Shown: positions 10,889 to 25,301 of the stretch, in pieces | How positions within the stretch are numbered: position 1 is the stretch's first letter | Layout: each line of letters opens with the position of its first letter | Assembly: GCF_001632365.1 (NCBI RefSeq) | Contig: NW_024468544.1 | Span: 34,839 to 98,838, forward strand | Length of the DNA: 64,000 bases | Reading direction: 5' to 3' | Source of the DNA: Laetiporus sulphureus 93-53 | Taxonomy: Eukaryota; Basidiomycota; Agaricomycetes; Polyporales; Laetiporaceae | Position numbers and translations under genes: made by a program | The notes under the pieces: generated by a model | Database searches by the model: none | What the model was told of the DNA's origin: nothing | The model's input: the letters and a program-made list of their open reading frames with translations, nothing else

Positions 10889-12814
10889 ATGGTCCCTTTC
10901 GTCTTCCTTCCTACCGATGCTGTAGAGCCCACTGAGCTCACACTCGAAGACGACACGAAGGTGCGCATCGAGCCAGGCTCGAAGCGGATTCATTTCGCGC
11001 CACAGTCAATCGAAACCTTGGTCAATATCGCGCGCTTGGACGAGAAGCATACCGACCTCACCGGAATCAGGTCTGTCGAAGATGTCTTTAACTTCCTCAT
11101 GGGACAGGTCGAAGCAATGAGGCTGTTGGTCTGTTACCTCTCCGCCAACCAGCGAGAACACCTCAAGCGGATCGAATCCCTCAGCAAGAGCATCGACGAG
11201 AATTTCAAGAGTGTGAAGGAATCATCGACTGTTATCGAACGAATCGCTCTGAACGCTTCGAGCGCCGTGTCAGGCTTCGAGTAAGTGGCCACCTGTATCC
11301 TACATCCGTGACGGCGACTTAATGGCCGCTTTCGGTGTATAGGCGGAGGCTGCGAGCTGTCCTGAATGGTTTCCAGAAATTAAACAACAACAACTCAGCC
11401 AAACAGCCTATCGTGCAAGGCCCGCTAGCTGGTTTGACAGCCAGTTTACTTCAAGACTCGCGCGCGCCACCTACGGTTATGTCTGAGTCGCTCGCCCGAG
11501 AGGGTTTAGAGCTGCAAGGACAAATCCGCATTTCCGGGACTAATTGGTACGCTGATGCGGCTACCGACCAAGCATTCCCGGATGTTCTAAAGGAGGTCGA
11601 CCTTGCGATGCGACTCGAGAAGGTCGCTCGTGAGTCGGGCGCGGACGCGGCAGAGACGACATCTGCGTTGAACGACCGGGAAAGCGCTGAACGAACAACG
11701 AGTCTCGATAATGAGTACATCAAAGTGTGCATTGAGAAGATTGTTGGCACGCACGACGAAGCTCGTCAGATGCTTCAAGAAGTGCATGCAACGGACGCCG
11801 TGGTAGACGACCGTCTCAAGGCGGCGGAAAACCTCAACGAGCAGACGTTCTCAAAGCATTGGGAAAAGAGCGAGAATGCGGTTGCTACGATTACCAGCTC
11901 CATGAAGATCGTCAAGCAGCTGACGTGAGTCTCACGACATCTTCGAGTTCAAAACCTTAACTCATACTTGGAGCAGTCCTCACATGGAAGAAGCTGAGGC
12001 TCTGTTCAAAGAGCTGCAACCCGCTTCCGATCCTGTCGGGGAGGGCGGTCCTGGTCCATCGACTGTTGCAGCGCAGACTGCGCAAGCAGCTACATCGAAA
12101 GAGCCGATCGAAGGGGAAGCTGCCGATAAGGATGCTTCCAAAGCCGGCCCTTCCATCTATCGCCTCCAGCTCTCGATCCCATCGAAGCCCGTCGGCCAAC
12201 TGACTCTTTCCGAGATCATTCAGATTCTAACAGCGTTCCCCCTGCGCATAACCTTCGATCCTGAGAACCTTCCCCTGGTGACTCCGATCGCAGGCACACC
12301 ACAACGTGAAACCGCTGAGCAATCTGAGAAAACCGTACAACCGCGACAGGCCCTCGCACAACCAAATCCCGATGATTTTCACTACGACTTCGACTATGAC
12401 GAACTGTTGCAGTATCCGCAATCCGCCAGCGGGGCATACGTTCCTCCCCCTCGACGCTCCAGACGCCTACGCGATGAAAAGGGCAAGGCTCGTGCGGACA
12501 ATGGAACCCGTACTGCGATCCCCTATAGCCCCACTGCACGGCTGCCCGTACAACCTAGAGCGTGGGATCTGGCGGATGCGAAAGGGCATGGTGCTACTCA
12601 AGTACTTTCGCCTGTCACGAAAGAAGCTGCGCTGCCGCTGCCTGACAAGGGAAACAAGCGCCGAACGAGGAAGACTACAGGCGGAGCTGTCGAGCTGCCT
12701 GCTGTTGCGAAGCCGTCTCGGAGGAAACGACAGAGGGTTAACGGGGATGATACAGAGGACCGTCCGGCAGCCCAGAAGGAGGGACCGCGGCCCAAGCGGA
12801 GGAGGGTTCGCTAA
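10889..12814 (+). CDS. unknown protein with basic, nuclear-type C-terminus
   Basis: There are three exons: 10889-11280, 11343-11924 and 11977-12814; the introns are GTAAG…TAG and GTGAG…CAG. I chose the ATG at 10889 (MVPFVFLPTDAVEP) because the sequence before it is pyrimidine-rich leader; an in-frame ATG at 10694 would add 65 residues of atypical Cys-rich composition. The N-terminal third is predicted helical (QREHLKRIESLSKSI…), and the middle continues with Glu/Ala-rich helices (coiled-coil-like). The C-terminal 200 residues are disordered, with several basic clusters (RRSRRLRDEKGKAR, PSRRKRQR, RPKRRRVR at the very end) typical of nuclear localisation signals. No catalytic motif is visible and I do not recognise the family. 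Confidence 0.7.
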
Positions 12815-13091
12815 TTGCGTGTTGAAGTGTCGTGTTGCCCTTGCAGGATGCCGAACATAAGTTGCACTGACAGAGACTATTTCTCAGGAATCTACTTGCT
12901 GGAATGTATTTGTGAACTTTATCTCCTTGCTTACTGTACAGTGAATTTATCCTGCTTGCTGAACTGTCAAGTTGCCGATAAAGGTAACACCTACGACATC
13001 AATCTCAAGAATGCGTGCATTACAGAATATTGCGCCTCAAGTCTATTACAGTCATTTCTGCCACACAAACCGCATGCTTTCAAGCTGTGTC

Positions 13092-13552
13092 CTAATGCGT
13101 CTCCTGTCCGGGACAGAGCCATATCCTTCAAGAAGACTGTACCTGGATGTCAGCGTTTTCCTGCATGTGGCAGGCAGGCCACTCACGTAACAATCGCTCG
13201 GGTACGGCGGGTCGCCAAAGAAATTCGTATACGTGTAAGTCACGGTGTACGTCGTTTCGCCGTTCGATTCAACCTCCGTTGTCGTCGCCAAAGGATAACT
13301 GACCTCAGTCTCCGTGATCGTCGTGGTCTCGAACGGACCGGTCGTCGTAGGCGCGATAATGCTGAGCGTCTCGACGAATGTTGTGGTGTAGGTGACCGGG
13401 CACGCGGGATCCACAGTCCGCTGTCACTCCTGTCAGAATCGAGGAAGCATGTCCGGGATGACAGGATCACTCACGGCGGCAATTTTCGGAGCTGCCATGG
13501 CTCCTGCGGTACTAAGCAGAGTGACAAACGCAAGAGTAGCGAACTTGACCAT
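13092..13552 (-). CDS. small secreted Thr-rich protein
   Basis: There are three exons: 13475-13552, 13187-13420 and 13092-13103; 107 aa. The N-terminus (MVKFATLAFVTLLSTAGAMA) is a clear secretion signal with an Ala-x-Ala-type cleavage region. The mature part is dominated by Thr, Val and Glu (TYTTTFVET, TTTITETEVSYP, TYTVTYTYT) with only two cysteines visible (DPACPV and SDCY), suggesting a beta-rich or O-glycosylated surface protein. The short third exon (ETH-stop) is my best reading after a GTGAG donor; without that intron the frame would continue into about 40 residues of unlikely sequence. It may be a small secreted wall protein. No family was recognised. Confidence 0.65.
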
Positions 13553-15385
13553 GGTCAATTACAATCCGCAGACGAAAAGTGATGAGGAGTGAACTCGGGA
13601 ATTGCACTGGGGAATCTGTCCTTTTGGCACCTTTTATAAATCCCTGAGCATGCCGCACAGGATGGAATGGGCATATAGGCATTGCAATTACTCTCCTGCC
13701 AAGACAAGTAGGCGCTCGTAGCAGCTCGTTGTCCGACTGGATGACATCTTCCCGAGGATGCAGTTTTGTTTCGGATGAAATTCACGGCCCTATGTCAAAA
13801 GGAGCTTCTTGCTAAGGGAGCCTCCTTGTATCTTAGATCGTGACACTGTACTCAAAATGTACATTCTGTGAATAGCGTGCGTTAGTCGGTAGGATGAAGA
13901 AACATACAAACGCACAGTAGTTGTCGTATACCGGTGTTAACACTGCTCATGTCAGCGTCAATTCTTCACACAAATGGTACGCTGACAGAGCGACACAATT
14001 CAAGTCTATTCAAGTCCTCGGACCGTCGGGAGCGGGAGTGACAAACGTTCTTTTGCCGATCCCGCGCGGAGAAAGTAGTCCGATTGCGAGCCAGCGGATC
14101 AGTTTCCCGGGGTCAGTGCCAAGCATATCAGGGATTGTTTGGAAACTGGGTTCACACACCGTATTCACTTTGGAGTGGCACGATGGACACGCTCGGGTAC
14201 ACTGAGAACTTGGAACTTTGGCAGGCACCCGCTTATGCTGTCATGATCCGACTCCAATCGGACCAAGTGATTGCAGATCATGAAAGTCCGGGGACTCCTC
14301 CAGATTGACGCTGAGTACAAAACATATACCGTTTGGAGGGTTCACCGAATCATACGCAACGCTTGAACCAGGACCATTACATGACTAGGACTGCGCTCAA
14401 GACTCAGAAGAGCAATGCAGAGACGGAGTATGGCAAAGAAGCAGCAGGGAAGAGAAGATACTGTAATTTTGTATGGCGTCGGAGTCCGGACAGCATGATC
14501 ACACCCTTTTAACTTGATGACAATCCACGTTGGGCCAGGCCTGTACGACCCGGGGTAATCCCCCTCATGCCGGAGCTGAGATGTAAACAAAAAAAGCCAT
14601 AGACGTGACAGAGCACAGCGCAAGAAATAGCTGTTGAGAGAAGTTTCAGTTCGTTGAATGAGTCTTGAAGTTTTGAACCCAACGTTCAATGAATCAAGCG
14701 GACGAGTTGGTAAAGCGCGCATTGCAGATCACACAGGCCGCGTTCTGCCGAGTACTACACACGTGACCGCGTTTCTATAAGCTTCAGCGCTCAGCTTCAA
14801 CGTTCAACGTTCAACCTCCATGCACCGGTCGCAAACCTCATGCAAGCCTGCGCGTACTAGTTTCGTTGTTCAAGCCTCCTGCTCCAAGTGGTCTTGTGTC
14901 TTGTGGTGTGGTCAAATAATCGATGGTGGTACGTTAAACAGCATGGACAAAAGCTGTATATGACCCAGGACTTTACACTACGAACTCCGCTCTTTCGATG
15001 CGTCTTCCATTCATTTGACTCTTCAACGAATTGTGTTCCTACCGCTTCCGGTAATATGCTGACTAAAGAAACCGGAGAGGAGGGCTCTCCTGGAACGTAC
15101 TCTGCGCTGCACCAGGAAGACAGTCTCTCGAAAGATCCTGCGCATCATACGCATGAAATCGCATTGATCGTTTTGACATAGCAATTTCCAGCCAGCGCAA
15201 TGCGCGCCTAGGTTGAAATGCATGGGAAACACTGGAAGAGCATCGGAGATCGATGTGAACAACGTGCAGGCCATGAGGCACGAGCGTCTCAGATACTGAC
15301 TGAGGACTCGTTGGATCAGGCCACCGGGCATAATCACTTAGCAATAGTAGACGCTGCGCTCTTGTTCTTCACATCGATCCGTACT
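13553..15385. other. long divergent intergenic region
   Basis: About 1.8 kb between the secreted-protein gene (minus) and the coiled-coil gene (plus). Short open frames on both strands lack motifs. A small direct repeat (CAACGTTCAACGTTCAAC) sits at about 14798, and a CACGTG palindrome at about 14760. No gene is supported. Confidence 0.45.
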
Positions 15386-17825
15386 ATGGGCTCGCGGTAC
15401 GCTACGTTTGGTCAATCACGACATTTTACGGAGCACAATACTCCATCGCATGGCAATCCCATCCCTTCCAGTTCGGAACTGCAACAGCAACTCAGGAAGG
15501 AGATAGAGCATCAGCTCAGGCCGCGCTTCGAGCAACATCAGAAAGCAAAGGAGGAAGCTCTGGAGAACGGCGTGGGTCCTGATGAGGCAGAGAGGGAGTT
15601 TCGCAGGAATGTTACGCAGCTTCGTAGAGTTGCTGATCAGCGTTTTGAGCAAGCGATGGGGCAGTATCGCCGAGGTGCCAGGCCATCGCCGGGTCAACAG
15701 CTGGACGAGTCATCCATACAACGGCAGGACACGATCTGGAGAGCCATCACGAGGAGAAATGAGGGATTGCAAGAACCCGATTTTCTGTATAGGCGCACCG
15801 AGACCATTGACGCTATCGGCGGGCCATCAAGAGCGGGGCCACCTGCTTGGCCCCCCAACAATCTTTCACGAGAGGAGCCTCCTTCGAACGAACCGGCGTT
15901 TGGCGATAGCTTTGCTATGCCGGGTTCTTACGAAGAGGAACAATCTCAGCGTACAGAAGGTAATGCATGGTCCGAATTGGGGCGCTCTCCTTTCGGTCAT
16001 GGTAAGCTTGACAGCATCCGATGCTCCCAAGATTCACTGCGATTGAGCCGTGAATTCGTTAGGGCACTTGCGATCTCGCACACCACTCAATCTGGACGCA
16101 TGGCGATCCGCAGGCGTGCATGACAGCGGAACCGTGTTCCAGGGCTTGCATCCGAATGCCTCGCTTCCCAGCCGATCGCGGCATTCCAGCGATAGCCAGC
16201 GACACGCTCCTCAACCCTTCGTCTCAGCTGTCCCATCAGGTTCGCGCGACTATGCGAACAATGACCTGAGCGAGGTCCTCAGTGATGCGAATTTGCGGGA
16301 TTTGGCCCGCACTTTGATGAACGGCGATATGAATGTGCACGCTAAGGAAACTGCCAGGACTCCACAACTACCTCGACAATTTCCTGCTCACCTGTATCCT
16401 CACCTCGCAGAGCGATCACAGTCTACTACGCCGAAACCAGGGGTGCCGCACCCGCTGAGGACGGGCATACGTGCCGCAGAAGACGTTCATCCGTCACGTC
16501 CGCCAATCTTCGGATCCCCCTTTACCGGCACGCTCGAGAATGAGAATCGCCCAGCCGTACATGTCCCACACGCAGAATATTGGCTTCCGCCATCCTCCTC
16601 CGACATGCAACCCGTCGATCCTAGCACTTTCACCATTGACGACGACAGTCGGAGCATACTATCTCCAATGATCCCCTACGCAAACCTAGGCAAGGCTAGC
16701 ATGTCTGACGCGGGGACCCACCCCTTCCAACATCCTACGCAAACCAGCTCTGACCGCATGGCACAAGGGCAGTCGGGCCGCTCATCGGCTCTAACGCCGG
16801 AGGGGATTGAGATGATTAATGCTGACGAGGGCGACAGCGATTGGGAAGCTCCCGAGTTCACCGAGCTGGATAAAGAGGAACTCGACAAGATCATTTCGGC
16901 GGACCTTCCTTCCATCCTGGAGGGAGTGGAAGCAATACACGAGAAATATGCAGCGCAGCCCGCCGCCCAGCCTCTGGAGCAACCGAAAGGGGTAACGGTG
17001 ACGGAGGTGCCAGACGAAGCTGAGGTTGACCTTGTGGAGGAGCCACAGGAGGTGCAGAAGAAGCCGGCAAAGGTCGGCAAAGCGAAGCGTAAGGAAGAAG
17101 CGAAGCGCAGGGAGGAGGCGAGGCGCAAGGCAGAGGAAGCAAGACAGAAGGAGGACGAGGTCAGAAAGCAGAAGGAGCAGGAGGCTCAGGAGGAGCGGGA
17201 AGCCAGACGTCTCGAGGAAGAGAGGAAAAAAGCCGAAGAACAGCGTGCATTCGAGGAAGAACACCGTCTCAAGGAACCGGAGGCACGCTTTGCCAGGGAA
17301 CAGGCAGAGCTTCGTCGGCAGGCAGAGACACGGCAAAGGAAAGATAGTTGGGCTAGGACGCCAGCAGCAGCAAGCAAGCAAGATGCGATCAAAAACGAAT
17401 CCAAGGACCTTGCGAAAAAAGCTACAGATGGTAAGTGGACGGGGAACGAGTTACGCAAGAAAGAGGAAGAGTTGCGCAAGACGGCAGAATTGCTGTCACT
17501 CCAGGAGGAGGAGCAGAAAAGGAGGGAACAAGAGCTAGCAATGCGAGAGCAGGAAATGGAGAGTAGGCATGTGGACGAGGACAGAAGGAGGATGCCAGGC
17601 GCACTTCGCAACAGAGAAGTCGAGTTGCGCGCGAGAGAGCGGGAGATCCAACGACAGGGAGAAGAGAACAGAAAGAACGCGGAGAAGATCTGTAAGAAAG
17701 ACATAGAACTAACGCATAGGGAGGAAGCGTTGAACCGCATGGCCCAAGAAATGTTTGCAAGATTGGAGTCGTATCGTGAGGAAATGCGTAGGGAGTGGCT
17801 TAGTATGGGTGGCGAACTTTCTTGA
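15386..17825 (+). CDS. large coiled-coil protein of unknown function
   Basis: There are two exons, 15386-16001 and 16063-17825, joined by a 61-nt GT-AG intron (…SPFGHG/HLRSRTPLNL). The product is about 792 aa. The first 500 residues are polar and disordered with a short charged helix near residues 30-100. From about residue 535 to the end the sequence is almost pure K/E/R/Q heptads (KRKEEAKRREEARRKAEEAR and similar), a long single-helix or coiled-coil region with a short break. The start at 15386 (MGSRYATFGQ) follows a pyrimidine-rich leader; an in-frame start 168 nt upstream is possible. No enzymatic domain is visible. It could be a cytoskeletal or scaffold protein; the family is not recognised. 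Confidence 0.7.
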
Positions 17826-18193
17826 TATATACTGTTTGCAACATCTGCTCCTTTTCATATTATCTTCGCTCTGTATCGTGCTCTTGCTGGCCTTGCTTGC
17901 ACCGCTGAGTCAACGTTTCTTAGACCCTTGATGTGTTCAATTCCTGTATTGGTCTGGGTTATCGTTTTCATGTCGTTGAGTTTGGATTCACGCTGTGATG
18001 CGCTGCTTTCGTGTCACTGAGTATGCACGACACTATATGCAAAGCATTTCTTGTCGTTGTCGCGAGAGATCTTGGTCTGCAAAGACTAGAAGGCTCACAC
18101 GAGAGTATTTATGATCTGATTATATACGAATAATGAGTGAGCGAATGCCCAGATCTTGTAAAGACGCGCTTCTACTCCACCCGATCATCAAAT

Positions 18194-19571
18194 TCAGACA
18201 TTGCCATCGTAGTTATCTACCTTCAGCCCGACGCCACAGCTATTTGCTCGATCGACAACTGCCGCAGCAATTGCGACATCTTGAACACCCACACCAACGG
18301 ACTTGAAGATGGTCACTTCGCCGCTGTTTCTTACATTGCGGACCATCTCCGTTCGCGGAGCATAAGTTGCACCATCGGCAGGCTCATCAGATTCGTAGTG
18401 CAACAGCTCACCCAGCTCGACGAGATCTGACTCGCCGAGATTTGCAGAGATCAATTCACCTGCCTCGCTCTGATGCGATATGGCCAGCTGATAATGAGCT
18501 TGCTCATGTAAAGATACCTTTCTGACGTACCAGACAGGCGAACTTGGAGTCAACGACGATTTTCCCCGCACGCTTGACAAGGTCGCCATCCACTTCATGC
18601 CTACATAAATTGCGTTAATTATGAGAAAGATAGGATACATCCGTCGACCGGATGAAGTAGGTGGAAGAGAGCAAGAAACACTCACATTTGCGGGGTGTAC
18701 GAACCAATCAGGCATAAGTGAGTACCGGACTTCACATGTTCAGAGGGAAAGAGCGGGACAGTGGATGATGTGGCCGTGATGATAATGTCAGCGCTCCGGA
18801 CCGCTTTTTCTAACGTGAGTTCATTCCTGTCGGAGTTGGGAGCCTGTGATAGAGTGCCTATTTGCAAATTGACGGCAGGATGTTCGGTGCGTGCACGAGT
18901 AGCGAGGTCCTCAAGCCGCTTATTCTGCGAACGATTGAGGATGAAACACGAGCGGATGGTCGGATATGCGGTGAGGAACAACGAGATATGCGCGGCGACC
19001 TGAGCTCCCGCACCAAGAGCGAGAAGAGTCTTGGGAGGCTCCTCAGCATTGTAGAGCAGTCTTGTTGCCAACAGAGATCCTGTCAAAAACTGCATGAGTC
19101 TGAGGTGCGAACAATGGTTTTCAGAAAATATCTCTTGCGATATCCGTCTTAAACGTGGAACTATGGTATGCATGAATAGCTGTTATTTTACTGACCGGCT
19201 GCATTTCTAAGTGCTGTCAAGCTCCTCGCGTTGACGATGACCTTAGCGCCTCCAGATTGCTCGTCAAGAACAAGCGAGGTCGCAGGCAGTCCACCTTCCT
19301 TCACTGCTTGAGGCGCGCTAGCAGATGGAACCGAGACAATCTTCACTGCGGTGCCCATGGGGTAGAGTCGTGATGGCATGAATAGGGCCGTATGGTTCAG
19401 CATTGAGACATTGGCACGGTGAGGCTGACATATCTTTGCACTCGGTGGCTTAGACAAATGGAAGAAAACACGCGCCATGAGTTCAGTGAGCTCAGTAGGG
19501 CTGAAAGTGGACGTGACATTTGCGACATCGGATGCGGTGAGAATGACGAGAGACATGGTCTCGTTGGGCAT
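18194..19571 (-). CDS. ornithine cyclodeaminase / mu-crystallin family protein
   Basis: There are four exons: 19196-19571, 18686-19079, 18531-18600 and 18194-18469; 371 aa. Family signatures: AAGSLLATRLL before the Rossmann fold, the dinucleotide motif LGAGAQVAAH, the conserved MHEVDGDLVKRAGKIVVDS block formed across exons 2-3, and the C-terminal IFKSVGVGVQDVAIA motif. Members bind NAD(P)H and either deaminate ornithine to proline or reduce ketimines; the substrate here cannot be told. The protein is probably cytosolic. The start could be the second Met at 19556 (MSLVILTASDV), which matches usual family starts better. It is convergent with the coiled-coil gene; 368 bp separate the stops. Confidence 0.9.
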
Positions 19572-19872
19572 ACACAGGTGCCCGACAGGGTCCCTTCATC
19601 GTGAAGCACGAGTCAGAGGCTGAGTCCAAGGCCGAGTCCCTCAACCTAATAAGGAAAGTGTAGTATTCGCTGAAGACAGGCTTCCAGCAGGGAGATTATG
19701 GGAGGGAAGCCGGCAACGTTTTGAGTAAGACCATTTGCTTATGATCATGCCGGCGAGTGAACAAAAGAATTGGATCAAGGGTATCAAATATTACACACAT
19801 TAAAGATGCATCGTAGGATAAAATAGTAAGTCAGCACATTGAACTGTCCCAAAGGAGCCCTCCTCAACATGT

Positions 19873-22499
19873 CTACCGTCGCCGTGGTTTCGCGGGAGCT
19901 TTACCCTTACCTTTCTTGGACTTCGCCTCGGATGTCGCACCTGATTCATCTGTATCATTTCTTGAACGCTTCCGACTGCGGGGCGCAGGCTTCTTCTGCC
20001 TTATATCGGTAGAACTACCCGCAACCGGTTCCTCAGGTTGGTTCTCTTCATCATCTCTGTCATCTCTTGGACGCTTTGTGCCGCGAGGACGAAGGACCCT
20101 CCTCATCGGCTGAGAAGAACTGCCAGCAACAGGCTCAACAGCACCATGCTCATTCCTAACAACGTCCTCATTTGCAGAAGTGCCGGCGATCGTGCCGCTG
20201 GCATCCGAGACATTCGCAGCGGGAGATGGGTTGAGAAGAGAACGGTTAGATAGACCGATCGGAAAGAGAGGTTGATGGAGTGTAAAAGGTTCTGCGGCAG
20301 GATCCATATCAGTGGAGGGCAGTGGGGGAAGCACGAGAGGTGAATGCGATAGACCGCTCGCGAGGGCAGCGTCCGCAACAGAAGATGCCTCGACTTGTGA
20401 ACGGAGAGGCTCGTGGAGCGACGAAGGAGAGCCGCGGAGAGAAGGAGGGTCCACAGCAAGGGGAATATGAGGAAGTGCTTGATGAGGTGCAGGCAAGAGT
20501 GCGTCATGGCCCGCAGGGGAGACTAGCGACAGGGAAGCCGGAGGAAAATGAGCAGGCGTAGCGGGAAGAGGTACAGGAAGAGGCGAGAGCAGTTGATGAT
20601 CAGCGTAGTGATTGTGCGACACAGGGCTGGGTAGCTCGATCGCTGAAAACGTTTGAGGTCGTGTAGGAGAACGGTCAAGGGACAGAATTGATTCCATGTG
20701 CGAAGAACGAAGGCTCCTCGTATCACGACTCGCAAGCGTGGATGGGCCTGGGCCGGCAACGGGCGCGTCAGAGGACGCTATGGAAGAACTTCCCGTAAGC
20801 TCCAAGAGATGCGCGAGGCGAGGAGGCGGACGAGTTCTAATGCGCGGAGATGGAGAAGGACCTTGTGAGCGTTCATTGCGGCGATTCTGTGTGAGAGGGA
20901 ATTGTGGCAGGATGTCTCCCCCGGGAGAGTCGGATTCTGCACTTGGAGAGCTCGTCTCATCTCCACTCTCTGTATGATCTCCAGCCCCAATACCGTTGTT
21001 CCAGTCCACCTGTGTTCTCCACTGTCTCGTTGGAGTGACAGTCACCCAGTCGGAGCGAGAACTGCCCGTAGGAAGCGCGGCCTCGGGATTGTTTACAGCA
21101 TTCTCATCTGGGGAAGCCACAGCTCGTTCCTCATCGCTGCTGTCTAATTCATCAACTTCTGCTTCTTCTTGTTTTATAGCGGTGGCCTGAGACTCCGCAG
21201 TGGTACGTCCAGCGGGTTCTACCGCCAGGGTAGGAAATGAAGGAGCATCATCCGAATCAGCGAGCCGTTCCTGGTACAGTCTGTTCCCCTGCTCTGAGTT
21301 GACAACGCCGGTAGGTGCTATATAACAAGCATAACCCGCAGTGTGAGCCAAGCTTATTCGTCAAATTCCGCATGACATACCAGAAAGTGGCCTTCGGGCA
21401 TCAAGCAGAGGAGGTGCCAACCACGGAACGTTCGACGGCACTTCGTTGAATGCACCGGTAAGTGAGATAGCATGGTATGGCTGACTGCCGGGGCGAGCAA
21501 CTGAGTCGGCGTAGTCGGAAAAACTAATCAGAAGAGGATGGGATGGATTCATAGCACTGACGGAGCCTAAGCACTGGTCAGCTATCAGTGTGATTCTTAC
21601 GTCTCCGTGCTTACGGTTCTCTCTGAGGGCGATCGGATGGTATTGTTCCTCGTAGAAAATTCCAGGACGCGACGACCGAAAGGGATTATGCGTGTGGCGC
21701 AAAGGGACAGGACTCTGCAGTTGAGGTTGACTCGCTCTGCCGGACAGCCAATCTGACATATTGATGTATCTTAATATCGTTTGATAAGTTCTATGAACAG
21801 ACTCACCGCTGCGCTGAGTCAACTGGGGAACCAGTGAGGTTCGCGACGTTGAAGCTACCGGTGGCGGCGAAGGTGCCCTCGAAGACAGCTGCCTCGACTC
21901 TCCAGAAGCCGCTGCATAGGGAACAATGCTTGAGGGCTCGGCCACGTTGAAACCATCGGCAAAGTCACCGATAGGATAAGAGTGAGACGATTGTGAAGAA
22001 TGTGTTGAGCCTCTGTGCTCAGAGTGCTGCTCTGCAGCTACAGAACAGTCAGTGTTTGATATAAGCACACAATGTCGTGAGCATTACCGGCTGGAGCATT
22101 TTCGCGATTCGATGCACCATACATCAATCTCGCAACCGTTGCATTTGTGGCGTGCAAGAGATCCACAGCATCGTTGTCAGCACCGTGCTCAGAACCACCA
22201 GAATCATCGCCGTCCGACTCGACAGAAAGTCTGGGCAGCCACAGTGTAAAAGTTCTGGTGCACGCGAGCTTGCGTTACACAAGCCACAGTTGAAACTCAC
22301 TGAAGTGGATTGAGAAGTGCGAATATGTTGTCGAGGGCATTGACAGCAACAATTTGGACGTCTCTTCTTGAGTTGCGCAAGTGCGCCACGAATTCGCGTA
22401 ATGCGCGTATGACTCTGTTGTCCAATCCGTCGAGGTCTGCAGAAGGGTGAGATGACAGAAGCCGATGCTAGTACAAGTGCACTTACTGATAGAAGGCAT
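19873..22499 (-). CDS. unknown protein with disordered, basic C-terminus
   Basis: There are six exons: 22487-22499, 22301-22436, 22088-22230, 21807-22037, 21381-21752 and 19873-21317. The sum closes at 779 aa, and all introns are GT-AG. The N-terminal 50 residues form a helical segment (NRVIRALREFVAHLRNSRRDV…NIFALL). The rest is low complexity (Ser, Pro, His, Asp) with an acidic stretch (EEAEVDELDSSDEE) and a strongly basic tail (RKRSRNDTD…KSKKGKGKAPAKPRRR), suggesting a nuclear or chromatin-associated protein. The first exon is only 13 nt, supported by matching phases on both sides. No family was recognised. Confidence 0.65.
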
Positions 22500-24287
22500 A
22501 GTGAGTCAAACTTTTGATCAGTCAGGATGCGTTTGGTGCCAAGGAGACAGACGAGGATGTGGTGTGATGGGGACGGCGGATCATGCGTGGCAGGTCCTTT
22601 ATATCCCCACGGTGAGGCAGTGGTGAGGCAGTGAATCCTCCGCCACAGGGCTTAGTGGCCCCAGTGCCACTGGACGCCGCAGGCAATTTCTCGTAAACGT
22701 GATGGTCGGAGCGGCTGCGGCCTGTGGCGAACAATTGGTGATCCGTATTTGGAAAGAGGCCGACCGCAAGCTCGGGACACGTTGTGCCTTAACGAAACCT
22801 CACTGCAATCGCGGAAACCGACTAATGGTCAAGTGGGTCGAACCTCGCATGGTTGCTCGGTCCCATACAAGGCGAGCGCATCGCCGTCGAGAGCCGTTGT
22901 GGTAGCACACTTAAGCGTTCAGTTTTGTGCTCAAGCACAGAGTAGGGGAGGCTCTTGGATGCTGATAAAAATGTCTTGGGGTACACAGAATCGAGTATGC
23001 CAAAGCAATCCATAGCCTTACGGAAAATATGTATGAACAGAACGGAATGCTTCGATGTTCAGGCTTACCGACGTCCAGAGACCATCCTTCGTCCACGAAT
23101 AGAGCATACCATTTTGTTCTGGCTCTCGCTTGACATGGAAGGGACGACCATGAGGTCGATGTGTATCGTGGGTGCAGACCATGCAAAGGCACCAGCCGTG
23201 CATCTTGCAGTCTTGTTAAAAACCGTTTTCAAGAGAGCTATGAAACAATAGTGAGCTACTACCTCACGCTAGGGCCAGACTCCATGCTTGTTCTTTAGGA
23301 GTGGCCACAACGCTACTTTCTTTACACTGTGGCCGTAACAGCGATTTTCGGCGGATTTTGGCCAATGTGACATCCCATGCGCACTCGTTCTTGAATGCTT
23401 CATGCTGATCGACCTTCCATGGTAGGTATATCCTTATTTTCACACTGCATGAAAGCCAATCAGACTGGCTGTGCAACCTGCATCCGAAACTGCATACCAG
23501 CTCAAGCGAGTCAACAGCCGCAATACGGAGTCAACAGGTGCTTATTTTGCCGGCTCCGACAGGAAGCTGGTGCTCGTGATGCTGCGACGATTAGACCGCC
23601 AAATTGCCCAAGAGAATCAGCAATGCGCACGACAACTTCATGCCGCTCCTCCATCAATCCGCACTTTGGGCGCGAAGCTGCTCAGTGAGTGCGGCGCCTC
23701 GATAAATCTGGAGAGAATGCGTGGAGGACACAGGAAGTCTGCAATCCCAGTGAATGGATGGTGCATAATGGATTCGATGGAATGCAGCGCGCTCCTCCCA
23801 TGGGCTGTTATTCTTTGGGTTGTGAGATCAAGAGTATATGTAGTTCTGCAAAGCGTCCCGTCCGAAGCCGCTACAGATTTAACACCCTTTCGCAGGTTAA
23901 GGTTGGGGAAAGCTGGTTGATGACGATGTGACGTCAATTCTTCCCGACTATTGGACAGCATTCGCTGACTTCGCGTGTACTAGATCCATGCTAGACAGTT
24001 ATCTGCTCGAAACGGTCAGCATGTACCACCTGAAATGCCCGCCAAATGAAATAGAGAATACACATACTAATGAGCAATTCACCCCGTAGTACTTGCGAAA
24101 GTCAAAGCAGTGAATCATGGAATACAGCTTAGGATTATGCTACAACGCAATTCAGGCCATCACAATCCACACACGAGTGAAACCGAAAGTGATTACAAGA
24201 ACGATTGCTGGTGACATGGTAGAACTCACAACAGAGAACGAAAAGGAATGAAAGTGCAAATACTACAATACCACCATCTCCGTCGAA
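22500..24287. other. gene-poor spacer
   Basis: About 1.8 kb between two minus-strand genes. One plus-strand open frame of 149 codons (23471-23920) and several shorter ones show no motifs, no signal peptide and no convincing introns. No gene is supported. Confidence 0.4.

Positions 24288-25301
<1,014 letters not shown>

Noticed and set aside
23471..23920. 149-codon plus-strand frame
   Set aside because: No domain, no neighbours in frame and ordinary spacer composition.
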